From Planococcus antarcticus DSM 14505 (GTDB lineage: Bacteria > Bacillota > Bacilli > Bacillales_A > Planococcaceae), in NCBI RefSeq assembly GCF_001687565.2, contig NZ_CP016534.2:3476501-3540500 (forward strand): a DNA stretch of 64,000 bases, read 5' to 3'. The translations under genes and the position numbers were made by a program. A model generated the notes under the pieces. The model did no database searches, was not told the origin of the DNA, and saw nothing but the letters and a program-made list of their open reading frames with translations. Shown one piece after another: positions 27,107 through 35,999 of this stretch (its first letter is position 1; each line of letters begins with the position of its first letter).

Positions 27107-27493
27107 TTATACCGCTAGATTGGTCTTCTCGTTCATTTGGGCCTCTATTTTTTCAATTGCCATCTTAAAAGCCAAGTCTACTGGCTCTTCTCCAAGTTTT
27201 ATCTGTAATGTGTCCAGTGGCAGGTTGATATATTTTGTAAACGGTTCAAAACGGCTGAAGACGGTCACACCTCGCATCAACTGGCTGTCGACGACAGTTC
27301 CTGCTTCATCTACTACGACAATTGCTATTGCACCTATTCCAAGCTTTTGTTTCTGAATTCCCACCCCTAAATATCCCGATGGCCTTCTGCTTAACTTTCT
27401 AATCGTGCCATGGTAGTTTTTCAGCTGCGCTTTGGCCATCCAAAGCTGAAGCAGCCACACTGCGGCAAACACAACAATGAACCATCCCCACAT
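27107..27493 (-). CDS. GutM-type regulator of the glucitol PTS operon
   Basis: 128 residues. One N-terminal membrane segment (WGWFIVVFAAVWLLQLW), then a soluble domain with GYLGVGIQKQKLG, IAIVVVDEAGTVVDSQLM and RGVTVFSRFEPF, which are the GutM/SrlM family blocks. GutM proteins are needed for full expression of sorbitol operons in several Firmicutes and enterobacteria. First gene of the operon, 30 bp from the operator. Confidence 0.8.
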   Translation of the reverse strand: MWGWFIVVFAAVWLLQLWMAKAQLKNYHGTIRKLSRRPSGYLGVGIQKQKLGIGAIAIVVVDEAGTVVDSQLMRGVTVFSRFEPFTKYINLPLDTLQIKLGEEPVDLAFKMAIEKIEAQMNEKTNLAV

Positions 27494-27507
27494 ACTTTTC
27501 GCCCCCC

Positions 27508-27576
27508 TTTACATTTGTTCAGCGACGTGACATTTGGTATTAACCTTATTATAAAAGCGCTTACATTATAAATCAA
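27508..27576 (-). promoter_or_regulatory. Promoter, cre site and operator of the PTS operon
   Basis: Minus strand: -35 TTGATT (27571-27576), 17 bp, -10 TATAAT (27548-27553). Between them ATGTAAGCGCTTTTA (27552-27566) fits the CcpA cre consensus WTGNAANCGNWNNCW at all but one position. Downstream of the -10, TTTACATTTGTTC-AGCGA-CGTGACATTTG (plus strand 27508-27536) repeats the operator before the dehydrogenase-complex operon. The layout indicates catabolite repression plus a dedicated repressor. Confidence 0.65.
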
Positions 27577-27855
27577 CAGTTAATTGAAAGAAAATTCTAT
27601 TTATTTATAAAAGATATTATGCTCTTGTAAATATCCCGCAAAACGGCTTCGCTTCCAGGCCCATTATGGACTCAAAAGCGAAGCCTAGAGACACTTCTTC
27701 GTTTCTTCATCCCAGTCGAGTTGAAAGAAGTATCCTATTGAAAATCGCTTCGGTCGCTTTGGGCATGGCTCCGCTAAGATATTTCTCGATATGGAGCAAA
27801 ACAGCAGAGACGCCTGCGGGATAGCGAGACAGCTGAGACCCCGCTCGACTGAGGA
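27577..27855. repeat. Intergenic region with the left part of a dispersed repeat
   Basis: No gene is supported. Bases 27801-27855 (ACAGCAGAGACGCCTGCGGG..., GCGAGACAGCTGAGACCCCG) are the well-known kind of GC-rich intergenic repeat of Bacillaceae and Planococcaceae. It is cut by the IS element and continues after it at 29486-29518 (GCCCGCGGCAAGCGGAGCTGG...). Confidence 0.55.
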
Positions 27856-27867
27856 GGCTTGGCGCTC
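27856..27867. repeat. Target site duplication, left copy
   Basis: GGCTTGGCGCTC, identical to 29474-29485 on the other side of the IS element; 12 bp is the typical duplication length of IS231-group elements. Confidence 0.9.
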
Positions 27868-29473
27868 CATAGCTGTCAACTTAAGAAATGACGTAGAATG
27901 TTGGCGATAAAATTGTGTGGGGGAAGGGTTTGAACTTGGAGGATTGCGGAAATGGAGATACCTAAGAACGCCAAATAACCCCCCTTTTTTTAGGAGGCGT
28001 TTGTTGGATTGTTCTAAGTGAATTGAAGGCGTTTTAAGGCAGTCCCTTTAGCGGAATTCGGCTTCCGTGCGCTCCTGATGAGTAATTGGGTAATCAAGGG
28101 GACAAAGCTTAGAAGCGTCTTCTTTTTTTGTTTGATGGCTTCGTACATTTGCGCCAAAAATTCACAGGCGATACTTCGAATCGCGATGGTTTCACTGATT
28201 TCTTTCTCTTCTTCTTCCCAAATCGTATTCCGGATTTGATAAGCAAACAATTGGCTCAAAAGAAAAACGAGTAACGTGGCATAGAAATGGCAGAGCCAAC
28301 GTTCCTGTTTGACCAATCGGAAATGATCGATTTCCAGATAAGATTTCATCGCTTTGAAATTCAATTCAATTTGCCAACGCAGCCGATACAATTCGACAAG
28401 CTGCGAACCTGAAACAGGTTCAGGCAAGTTGGTCATATACCCCGTCATACCGGCTAAATCGTGGACCAGTTGCTTGGGCTTTTTCCCCGTTTTTGATGCC
28501 CGTCGCTGAAGCTTTTGCAGGCGTTTTTGTTTCTGTTCGTCGCTTTGGGAGAACAGCACACACCGTGCCGGAAAATGAGCATCTCGACCAAAGTAGACTT
28601 GTTCAAGTTCCAAGGTTTCCCCCGGCGCCATTTTCTCGCAGAGCTGAACGAGCTCAATGCGCTGATACTCGCTACTCTTAACGACGGATCCATCCGGATG
28701 ATGATCAGGAAACGAATTTTGATAGGCCAAATAAGCGTCGTTCCGAAACTTCGTGAGGAAGTAGTTGTTTTTTCATGAATCCGTTCGAACACCTGAAAAT
28801 GGAAATAGCCGAGATCTTGTAGGCACAATTCTTGTTCATCAAGAAACGGCACCCGTTTCGCTCCCATGACGGTGTCGTTGACGTTTTCAAGATCGACGCG
28901 CAAAAAGGTAAGCCGTCCTGTCAATACATCAAATTCGTGTTGGATTTTCACTGAAGTCTGGCGTGTTTTTTTGGCGCGGGCTTTCAGGGAATTGGGCACA
29001 TGGATGTGCGTCGCATCTAAGACCCGTAAGCTGGTGAAAGGACAGTCCGTTGCGAACGCATGCTTAGCGAGTAGAAGCTGTTGCTGAATCAAGAACAGTT
29101 CTTCTACTAATCGCTGAAGAAAGTGGACAGCTTTTCCGGTGAATTTCTGATCCACTGCCGTACGGCTGATCGCGATTTCCTGTTTGGAAAGGAGCTTGGT
29201 GCTGAGTTCTTGCAAGCTAGGGTCGATCAAATTCCCATGAACCTGAAAAAGCAACGACAGAAAATCGCTGGCGGTCCATTTTCTTTTCCGTTGGATGAAC
29301 CCCGTTTCTTTGGCGAGGGCATCCACCTTTTCCGGTTCAAGAAATGCAAATAACGGGTTGAGGTAGTTGGGAGTGACTTGAGCTACCATAGAAAAAACTC
29401 CTCTCATTGATGGGGAGTCTTCCATACCATCTTTCGAGAGAAGTTACTCCTTTTTCTTAAGTTGACAGCTATG
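27868..29473 (-). mobile_element. IS231-like insertion sequence (IS4 family)
   Basis: 1606 bp bounded by perfect terminal inverted repeats that begin CATAGCTGTCAACTTAAGAA; the CAACTTAAGAA core is that of IS231 ends. It is flanked by the 12-bp direct repeat GGCTTGGCGCTC and interrupts an intergenic repeat. It carries one transposase gene read on the minus strand and split by a one-base shift. The intact ends and exact duplication suggest a recent insertion. Confidence 0.92.
28014..29389 (-). pseudogene. IS231-like transposase, split by a -1 shift
   Basis: The first part, from ATG 29389 (GAGAGGAG eight bases upstream), runs MVAQVTPNYLNPLF... to about FERIHEK; sense continues one frame back from there (NNYFLTKFRNDAYLAY...) to the stop at 28014. 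The switch is at a run of six A (28768-28773). The DDE residues are visible: D in RVLDATHIHVP, D in LQDLGYFHF and E within YRLRWQIELNFKAMK, the Y-x2-R-x3-E-x6-K signature of IS4 transposases. Some IS231 relatives also have split frames, so programmed slippage on the A run is possible; a one-base deletion is the simpler reading. Confidence 0.8.
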
Positions 29474-29485
29474 GGCTTGGCGCTC
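29474..29485. repeat. Target site duplication, right copy
   Basis: GGCTTGGCGCTC, identical to 27856-27867; after it the interrupted intergenic repeat resumes. Confidence 0.9.
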
Positions 29486-29560
29486 GCCCGCGGCAAGCGG
29501 AGCTGGTTTGTGGAATATCGATTATGAATATTCACTAGTTCAACTTATTTAGCCAGAAAA

Positions 29561-29612
29561 AAGAACCGCCCCCTAAAGTCGTTGTACACAACTTTTAGGA
29601 GCGGTTCTTGAG
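29561..29612 (-). terminator. Terminator of the FusB-type gene
   Basis: AAGAACCGC...CTAAAGT pairs with ACTTTTAG...GCGGTTCTT, with T-rich flank on the minus strand. Confidence 0.8.
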
Positions 29613-29620
29613 TGGTTTGC

Positions 29621-30307
29621 TTAGTTCTGGAACTGGCCGATAAATTCGTTTAGGCGGTCCAGTGCTTTAATATTTTCGTTACAGGCTTCAGCGTCCTGAC
29701 AAATATAGTTGCCACGCTTGATAAACTGGTCCTGCCCCGAGCTTTTGGTTTTAGCAACGAACATGCCGACACGGCTATGGCGATTGCACAGCCGGCAAAT
29801 GCCTTGCTTTCCGCTAAGCGAAAAGCTGCCTTGAACGCCAATCAGCTGGCCATTTTCATCAGACACCAAATACATTAGATTGGAACTTTCCGTCCAGGCT
29901 AAGTAGGAAGTCCTGCTAAAGTTGATATTCTCAAGCTTCGGGCCTTTCAGCTTTTTTGCTTTGGGAAATAACTTTTTTAATCCCTGCTCAGTGACTGCTT
30001 TAAATGGAATGATGTAGGGCTGAAGCCGTTCCAAAAACACTTCCGCATCGCTGCGTTCCCTTACCTGCACCAATGGCTGAAGAATTTTCCTTTGCTGCTC
30101 AGTAAGTGATGGGAACAGCTTATGGACTTTCTCGTGCGCGAGATGCCGCAGAACATTTAATACCTCCGCATCATTCGTGCTGGTCTGTCCTGCAACAAGG
30201 ATTTTTGTCTGGTCCATGATGAAATTGTATTGGTCGTTCCGGATAAAAGCTTTCGGATTGTCCGCTGTGCTGTCACTGTTCTGATTTGTTTCTTTTACAT
30301 GGATCAT
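29621..30307 (-). CDS. FusB/FusC-type elongation factor G-binding protein
   Basis: 228 residues. The N-terminal helical part contacts EF-G; the C-terminal treble-clef zinc finger is visible as CRLCNRHSRVGMF followed by two more cysteines in YICQDAEAC. This is the FusB/FusC fold, which pulls EF-G off the ribosome and can give fusidic acid resistance. Chromosomal homologues are widespread in Bacillales and need not confer resistance. AAGGAG lies ten bases before ATG 30307. Single-gene unit ending at a terminator. Confidence 0.85.
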   Translation of the reverse strand: MIHVKETNQNSDSTADNPKAFIRNDQYNFIMDQTKILVAGQTSTNDAEVLNVLRHLAHEKVHKLFPSLTEQQRKILQPLVQVRERSDAEVFLERLQPYIIPFKAVTEQGLKKLFPKAKKLKGPKLENINFSRTSYLAWTESSNLMYLVSDENGQLIGVQGSFSLSGKQGICRLCNRHSRVGMFVAKTKSSGQDQFIKRGNYICQDAEACNENIKALDRLNEFIGQFQN

Positions 30308-30602
30308 GTAAACCCACTCCTTATGTTTTTTTAGCTTCGTGTATAAGGAAAAAAGCAGGGCGCGAAGAACGGTAGTGTTTTGCGGGAGCGATTAGAGCTT
30401 GCTTGCATTCCATGCAAAGTATCGCCACTTCAAAACCGGCTTTGCATGAGTTTTGTCTAACATTGACAATTGAACTGCGGTTGTCATCTGATATCCTCTC
30501 CTTCAAAGGCAAGAGTTTAGCTTATGGTTTTATCATACTTTATCCCATGTTTGTTTTCCATCCCGCAAATTTTCGCCAGGTCTGCTGGCAAAAAGCTGGA
30601 TC
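30308..30602. other. Upstream region of the FusB-type gene, no firm gene
   Basis: A 63-codon minus-strand frame (30321-30512) contains an LCMECKQ block but has no ribosome binding site and no family match that I recognise; it may be leader sequence of the FusB-type gene or chance. Nothing else is seen. Confidence 0.3.
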
Positions 30603-30642
30603 GAAAAATAACCGTCCCTTGATCGGAACGGTTATTTCAGCA
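30603..30642 (-). terminator. Terminator of the racemase gene
   Basis: AAATAACCGT / ACGGTTATTT stem with a 12-base loop, downstream of the racemase on the minus strand. Confidence 0.7.
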
Positions 30643-30664
30643 GTAGGTTTGTTGACTTCTATGT

Positions 30665-31363
30665 TCAGTCTTCCAGAATCATTTTAATAATCTCATCAAC
30701 ATGAATCTCCACTGTGTTCAATTGAGGAATATCCAGGTCTTCTGGTTTAAAGATCATTGGGAATTCGGTGCAGCCGAGGATCAACCCTTCGATCTGGTGC
30801 TGCTCGATCATCCGTCCAGAGATAGCTAGAAATGCCTTTTTCGTTTCTTCTTTAACGATTCCCTTTTCTAACTCTCCAACGATTTTCCCATGAATAAATT
30901 GCTGTTCATCTTCGTCTGGCACGAAAACTTCTTGGCCGTTTGCGGTGAATGGCCCTTTTAAAAAATCGTTTTCCATGGTGAATTGGGTTCCCAGCAAACC
31001 AATTTTTTGAAGCCTTAGATTTTTGGCTTTGCGGTATGTCGCTTCAACAATACTGATCATCGGAATGTTCACTTTCTGTTGAACCCTGTCAAAGACGATA
31101 TGCGGCGTATTGGCTGAAATGACCGCGAAATCCGCCCCTGCTCTTTCCAAGCTCAGTACGGCTGCAGCCAAATATTCCGTCAGTTCTTCTTCCTGTCCAC
31201 TCTGGAGCAAGTCGAATATTTTGTACATATTGATGCTATAGATCAGCAGTTCCGGCAGGCTTTCCTGGCTTCCTGTCCGTTCCTGGAACATTTTGATAAT
31301 GGTTTGGTAATAGTCTACAGTTGACTCGGGTCCTGTACCCCCGATCATTCCTAGCTTCTTCAT
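30665..31363 (-). CDS. Aspartate/glutamate racemase family protein (YgeA-like)
   Basis: 232 residues, typical length. MIGGTGPESTVDYY is the N-terminal family motif and LILGCTEFPMI carries the second catalytic cysteine. The position of the first catalytic cysteine reads ISANTPH, with no cysteine there; the same is known for the YgeA-type broad-specificity racemases, which use a threonine/cysteine pair. The enzyme is therefore more likely an amino-acid racemase of relaxed specificity than a strict aspartate racemase. It stands alone after the terminator that follows the SDR gene. Confidence 0.8.
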   Translation of the reverse strand: MKKLGMIGGTGPESTVDYYQTIIKMFQERTGSQESLPELLIYSINMYKIFDLLQSGQEEELTEYLAAAVLSLERAGADFAVISANTPHIVFDRVQQKVNIPMISIVEATYRKAKNLRLQKIGLLGTQFTMENDFLKGPFTANGQEVFVPDEDEQQFIHGKIVGELEKGIVKEETKKAFLAISGRMIEQHQIEGLILGCTEFPMIFKPEDLDIPQLNTVEIHVDEIIKMILED

Positions 31364-31470
31364 ATTGCTCCCCCTTTCGATTCAGCTTTCCTTTTCTGAC
31401 AGTCGCTCCTCATTTAATAAAACAATCTTATTGGGAAATTCCCTAATGAGCAGAAATAAAACTTTCCAGT

Positions 31471-31504
31471 AAAAAAAGAGCTGCACGCAGCAGCTCTTTT
31501 TCTT
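31471..31504 (-). terminator. Terminator after the SDR gene
   Basis: AAAAAGAGCTGC / GCAGCTCTTTTT hairpin with a five-base loop. Confidence 0.9.
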
Positions 31505-31511
31505 TCTTTCA

Positions 31512-32255
31512 TTACTGAGCGGTATATCCGCCGTCGACCATTAACGTAGTGCCAGTAACAAACTCATTTTCAACCAAGAAAACCATGGCATGTGCAATTT
31601 CTTCCGGCTGACCGAGTCTGCCGACAGGGTGTCTATCCACCAGTGCGTCATAAAAATCGCCTAAAGCCTCTTTGCTGACCATACCGGATTCCACATAACC
31701 AGGAGCTACTGCATTAACACGGATTTTATGCTCGGCATATTGCAATGCCAGTGATTTGGTCATTAGGTTCACGGCACCTTTAGTTGCATTATAGGCAAAT
31801 GCCCCGCCTTCACCGACAGATCCAAGAATTGAAGATGTGTTGATGATGACGCCGCCGTCACCATTCTTCAGCATGTTTTTAATGGCGTGTTTAGCGCCGA
31901 AAAAGACGCCGTCCTGGTTGACGGAGATGACCTTGTGATAGTCTTCATACGTCAACTCGTGGGTGACACCAAGTACCCCGACACCCGCATTGTTGATCAT
32001 GATGTCAACTCTTCCGTAATGCTCAACTGTTGTCGCAACTAATTGTTCAACCGATGTTTCGCTGGCTACATCGACGTGAACGAAAACCACTTCGACGTCT
32101 CCTTGCTTCAGCTGCTGTTCAGCTTGCTTGCCGCCTTCGTCATTAAAATCAGCAATTACCACTTTCGCTCCTTTTTTAAGAAACGCTTTCGCTGTTGCCA
32201 AGCCGATACCAGATGCCCCACCTGTTACAATTGCCACTTTTCCTGCTAATTCCAT
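31512..32255 (-). CDS. Short-chain dehydrogenase/reductase
   Basis: 247 residues of the classical SDR type: cofactor motif TGGASGIGLA, NNAGVG, the serine in INTSSILG and the catalytic YNATK. D at the end of the second strand (VVIADFND) favours NAD. Substrate unknown; FabG-, glucose-dehydrogenase- and hydroxysteroid-dehydrogenase-like enzymes share this pattern. It is 88 bp after the last transporter gene of the phosphonate cluster and in the same direction, so it may be carried on that transcript. Confidence 0.75.
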   Translation of the reverse strand: MELAGKVAIVTGGASGIGLATAKAFLKKGAKVVIADFNDEGGKQAEQQLKQGDVEVVFVHVDVASETSVEQLVATTVEHYGRVDIMINNAGVGVLGVTHELTYEDYHKVISVNQDGVFFGAKHAIKNMLKNGDGGVIINTSSILGSVGEGGAFAYNATKGAVNLMTKSLALQYAEHKIRVNAVAPGYVESGMVSKEALGDFYDALVDRHPVGRLGQPEEIAHAMVFLVENEFVTGTTLMVDGGYTAQ

Positions 32256-32343
32256 TTGTTCTACCTCCTCATATTGGAAAATTCTCTCACCCTCTATTAA
32301 ACAGCAATCGTCTGAGTATTACAACTTAACCAGAGATAAAGAT

Positions 32344-33195
32344 TCAACTGGCTGATTTGGCCGCTGGGAAATAACGTTCCTTCATTTTTGTTGAAAAAAT
32401 TTCCAAAACGATGGCAAAAATCAATATCATATATGTAATCATTCCTACTTCGCGCAAATCGAAATAGAATCCTGAAGCCATGAACAATTCAAAGCCGATT
32501 CCGCCTGCTCCTGCCGCCGCCCCCATGGCTACCGCAACTGAAAAATTGATTTCAAAACGAAGGAATGTCCAGGACAACAGATAAGTAAAGGTCGACGGCA
32601 GAACCGCGTGTACAACGATATGCCACCAGTTTGCTCCAGTTGCGCGTAAGGCTTCAATAGTACCTTGATCCACTTCTTCGAACGCTTCTGAAAAAGCCTT
32701 GACCAAGTAGGCGATCGAATGAAACAGCATGCCGAGCACTGCCGCCTCACTGCCCAATCCTGCTGCAATGGCAAAAATCAATACCCACAGTACAGTCGGA
32801 ACTGCACGGATAAAGGCGACAACGATGCGCACTGTTTTTGAAATCCAGGCTTTTGACAAATTCGATGCTGCCATTAATGCCAGAAAAAACGCAATACCGG
32901 CTCCAAGTATCGTCGATAAAAATGCCAAACCTAACGTGACACCCAACTGATAGAATGCCTGTCCCCAAGTGAAATGGGAGAGTGCGGGTTCCAGGAACAT
33001 CGTTTTTAAATTGTAAAAAGTTTCTGGGATGGCTTTAGACAAATCAAGTCCGGTGTAATCGAAGAACACAAATGCGGCGACCGTCAAGGCAACAAGCAGC
33101 GTGATCGTCCATGCCATGACGCGTTCTGACTTGCTTCCCATCTTAATCGCTATCCGACCGTTGGCTTGACGTTTAATGTATGGACTTGCTTCCAT
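32344..33195 (-). CDS. phnE: Phosphonate ABC transporter permease (second PhnE)
   Basis: 283 residues with about six membrane segments and the permease EAA-loop (EALRATGANWWHIVVHAVLPS). Its stop-proximal partner is the other PhnE; the ATG overlaps the stop of that gene by one base. Two permease genes are usual in Gram-positive phnCDEE systems. It forms the membrane channel for phosphonates with PhnC as ATPase. Confidence 0.88.
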   Translation of the reverse strand: MEASPYIKRQANGRIAIKMGSKSERVMAWTITLLVALTVAAFVFFDYTGLDLSKAIPETFYNLKTMFLEPALSHFTWGQAFYQLGVTLGLAFLSTILGAGIAFFLALMAASNLSKAWISKTVRIVVAFIRAVPTVLWVLIFAIAAGLGSEAAVLGMLFHSIAYLVKAFSEAFEEVDQGTIEALRATGANWWHIVVHAVLPSTFTYLLSWTFLRFEINFSVAVAMGAAAGAGGIGFELFMASGFYFDLREVGMITYMILIFAIVLEIFSTKMKERYFPAAKSAS

Positions 33196-33983
33196 TAAAT
33201 AATCACCTTCCTGATATAATTTGACATCAGCTCGATGACAATCACTGCAAGAATGATACTGAACGTAACCAAGGCGACAGCATTGTAGTTCAATGTTTTG
33301 TAATACAAATCAAATGTGTAGCCGATTCCGGTGCCGGTTAAAATGCCCACTAAAGTCGCACTGCGGATGTTGGTTTCAATCATAAACAGAATCCAGCTGA
33401 CCATCTGTGGCAGACATTGTGGCACAACCGCTTTAAAGACAATTTGGAAGTACGTCGCACCGGTTGCCCGCAGAGCTTCAACCGCACTTTGACTTGCTTC
33501 GTCTATGGATTCGATAAAAGCTCTTGTTAGAAATCCGACAGACCCGACGAACAAAGCCAAGTATCCAGTCACCGAGTTCTGTCCGAATGACAGCAGGAGA
33601 ATCAATGCCCAAGCCACGACCGGGATATTACGTGATACCGATGCAACAAACCGTGCTAATACACCAAGAGCTTTGCTGGTCCCTGTCGTTTTCGATCCCA
33701 TCAAGCCTAAGAAGAATGCGACGGCAGTTCCTGTAGTGGTTGCTGCAATTGACATCAAGATGGTTTCCAGCAATTTCTCCAAAATCGTCGGGAGACGTCC
33801 CCATGTCTCTTGGCTAATCAAAAGATTCGAGAAAATCCATGTAATGGCTTTTGGAAAAGTAGCGATGCCATGAACAATGTTGAATCCGGTAATGGCAGAG
33901 GATGCGAGAGTCATTCCACTAATTAGCAGAATAAAAAAAATCGTTTGCCATTTCCTGCTGACTTTCATTGTTTTTTCATTCAC
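33195..33983 (-). CDS. phnE: Phosphonate ABC transporter permease (first PhnE)
   Basis: 262 residues, six membrane segments, EAA-loop EALRATGATYFQIVFKAVVPQ. Related to the second permease by an old duplication. Starts 12 bp after phnC. Heterodimer with the second permease is likely. Confidence 0.88.
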   Translation of the reverse strand: MNEKTMKVSRKWQTIFFILLISGMTLASSAITGFNIVHGIATFPKAITWIFSNLLISQETWGRLPTILEKLLETILMSIAATTTGTAVAFFLGLMGSKTTGTSKALGVLARFVASVSRNIPVVAWALILLLSFGQNSVTGYLALFVGSVGFLTRAFIESIDEASQSAVEALRATGATYFQIVFKAVVPQCLPQMVSWILFMIETNIRSATLVGILTGTGIGYTFDLYYKTLNYNAVALVTFSIILAVIVIELMSNYIRKVII

Positions 33984-33995
33984 TATAATTACTCC

Positions 33996-34778
33996 TTAGA
34001 CCGTGATCAATTCCCTAATTTCAAGGGGTGTCTGTGTCTGCGTGCCATAAATAAGGTCTGTATGGCTTCGGTGAAGCCGGTAACTCGGTCCGTCAAAGAC
34101 GATACCGCCTTTATTCAACCCGATGATCCGATCAGAGTAGCTTTTGGCAATCTCTACTTGGTGGAGGTTGACGATACACGTGATGCCAAGCTCTTGAGTA
34201 ATTGACTTCAAATGGTCCATGATGACTTTTGAAGCATTGGGATCGAGCGATGCAATCGGTTCGTCGCATAAGACGATTTTCGGTTCCTGGATCAGTGAAC
34301 GCGCGATGCCAACGCGTTGCTGCTGCCCGCCGCTCAACTGGTCGCAGCGTTTATAGGCATGCTCTTCGATGCCCAACTTTTTCAACAGGTAAAAGGCATG
34401 CTCTTTTTCTTCTTCCGTAAAGCGACCCAAAATCCCTTGAATCGTCGTTTTATAGCCAAAACGGCCATGCAGCACGTTCTCAATGACTGATAAGCGCGGC
34501 ACTAGATTGTAATGTTGAAAAATCATTCCGATATTTGTGCGCAGTTTCCGTAGTTTTTTCTTATTCAATTCGCCAACATCCTGCCCATCAAAAATGATCT
34601 TTCCTTCATCAATTTCGACCATTCGATTGATGCACCGGAGAAGTGTTGATTTTCCGGCTCCCGAAGGTCCGATTATGGTAAGAAATTCACCGGATTCCAC
34701 TTCAAAATTCAACCCCTGCAATACTTTCGCATCCGAATTATAGGACTTTCCAAGATCTTTGATTTGTAGTAAAGACAT
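33996..34778 (-). CDS. phnC: Phosphonate ABC transporter ATP-binding protein
   Basis: 260 residues from ATG 34778, chosen because AAGGAGA lies nine bases upstream (an ATG two codons before is too close). Walker A GPSGAGKST, signature LSGGQQQRV, Walker B IVLCDEPIASLD and the switch histidine in CIVNLHQVE are all present. It powers uptake by the PhnE pair with PhnD as binding protein. Confidence 0.9.
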   Translation of the reverse strand: MSLLQIKDLGKSYNSDAKVLQGLNFEVESGEFLTIIGPSGAGKSTLLRCINRMVEIDEGKIIFDGQDVGELNKKKLRKLRTNIGMIFQHYNLVPRLSVIENVLHGRFGYKTTIQGILGRFTEEEKEHAFYLLKKLGIEEHAYKRCDQLSGGQQQRVGIARSLIQEPKIVLCDEPIASLDPNASKVIMDHLKSITQELGITCIVNLHQVEIAKSYSDRIIGLNKGGIVFDGPSYRLHRSHTDLIYGTQTQTPLEIRELITV

Positions 34779-34855
34779 GTTCATCGTCTCCTTTTCGCCG
34801 TAATTTGTCAGACCGCACATTCCCGGTGAAGGAGTGCGCCGCTGTCTTTCGGTTA

Positions 34856-35896
34856 CTACTTAGATAATTCACGGATTGGATCGAACCATGCATCTTCAAC
34901 TGGTGCAAAACGCTCATCTGCTGATTTGAAGAATAAACCAGATTCTCCCGAATCTTCTGGTACAAAGATTTTTTCGTTGTTCGCGATTTCATCTGAAACG
35001 AATAATTCTTTCAAGGCATCATAATCTTCTTGGCCAAGCACTTCCATGTTGGCGACGAACGGTGCATTCAAGACAGGTGTAACACCCATCAAGGCAAATT
35101 CGCTGCCTGTTACTGTATTAAACGGTTCAGCCGCATCGTCTTTGACTTTATAGATTGAACCGACTTCATTGGCTTCGCCTTCGGTGACTTCCACATAGTT
35201 TCCAACGCATGTGTCACAGAATGCTGCTACTTCCGCGCTATCATTCAGTAAGTTCACAGCTGATCCTTGGTGAGAGTTTCCAAAAAGGACTTGTGAGAAC
35301 AACGGACCGCCTTCCATCAAATCTTCCGCAACCAGATCCTCATAGCCTGATTGCTCAGCGAAATGGCTGATAATGATTGAAGAAGGAACGACAAAACCAG
35401 ATGTGGAACTATTTGACACAAAGGACATTTTCTTCTGTTCCAATGTATCCAGTGAAAACTCTCCGTCTACTTTAAATTTTTCTTGATCATCGACATTGAC
35501 TGCCAGCCAGCTGTGGTAGATCGCATCATCGAGTGTGCCAGATTCTCCTGTCGGTACGACCAGTGGTTCAATTGCATCGTTGCCGTTTTTCGCTTCAATA
35601 TAGCCTTGTGCTCCCATAAATGCCAAATCCGCATTATTATTAACCAGTGTCTCTATTGCTATAGCATAATCAGTTGTCAATTGGTGCTCTACTTCTTTAC
35701 CGGTAGCTTGTTCGATAGCCGCCCCGATTTCATCACGGGAAGAAGTCATATCCGATCCTGATTCATTCGGATACCAAACCACTTTGATCACATCATCCAC
35801 TTCTGCCTTACCCGCTTCCGCGTTGCCTTCCGAACATGCCGATAACAATAAAGCCGCTCCCACTAACATTGCCATTGCCGAATTTTTCTTTTTCAT
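34856..35896 (-). CDS. phnD: Phosphonate-binding lipoprotein
   Basis: 346 residues. Signal peptide with lipobox LLSACS; mature protein has the PhnD fold with VWYPNESGSDM at the start, DLAFMGAQGYIEA, SFVSNSSTSGFVVPSS and GNSHQGSAVNL, the blocks that hold the phosphonate group. It captures the substrate outside the membrane for PhnC/PhnE. First transporter gene, about 100 bp after the phosphodiesterase gene; GGAGAA precedes the start. Confidence 0.9.
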   Translation of the reverse strand: MKKKNSAMAMLVGAALLLSACSEGNAEAGKAEVDDVIKVVWYPNESGSDMTSSRDEIGAAIEQATGKEVEHQLTTDYAIAIETLVNNNADLAFMGAQGYIEAKNGNDAIEPLVVPTGESGTLDDAIYHSWLAVNVDDQEKFKVDGEFSLDTLEQKKMSFVSNSSTSGFVVPSSIIISHFAEQSGYEDLVAEDLMEGGPLFSQVLFGNSHQGSAVNLLNDSAEVAAFCDTCVGNYVEVTEGEANEVGSIYKVKDDAAEPFNTVTGSEFALMGVTPVLNAPFVANMEVLGQEDYDALKELFVSDEIANNEKIFVPEDSGESGLFFKSADERFAPVEDAWFDPIRELSK

Positions 35897-35999
35897 GGTC
35901 GATTCTCCTTTTTGTCTATCTGGAATGAGCAGGCAATCCTGCTTTGTCTGTTACATTACAACACAATTCCACAGCAAAACACTGAAATTTACAAGAACT

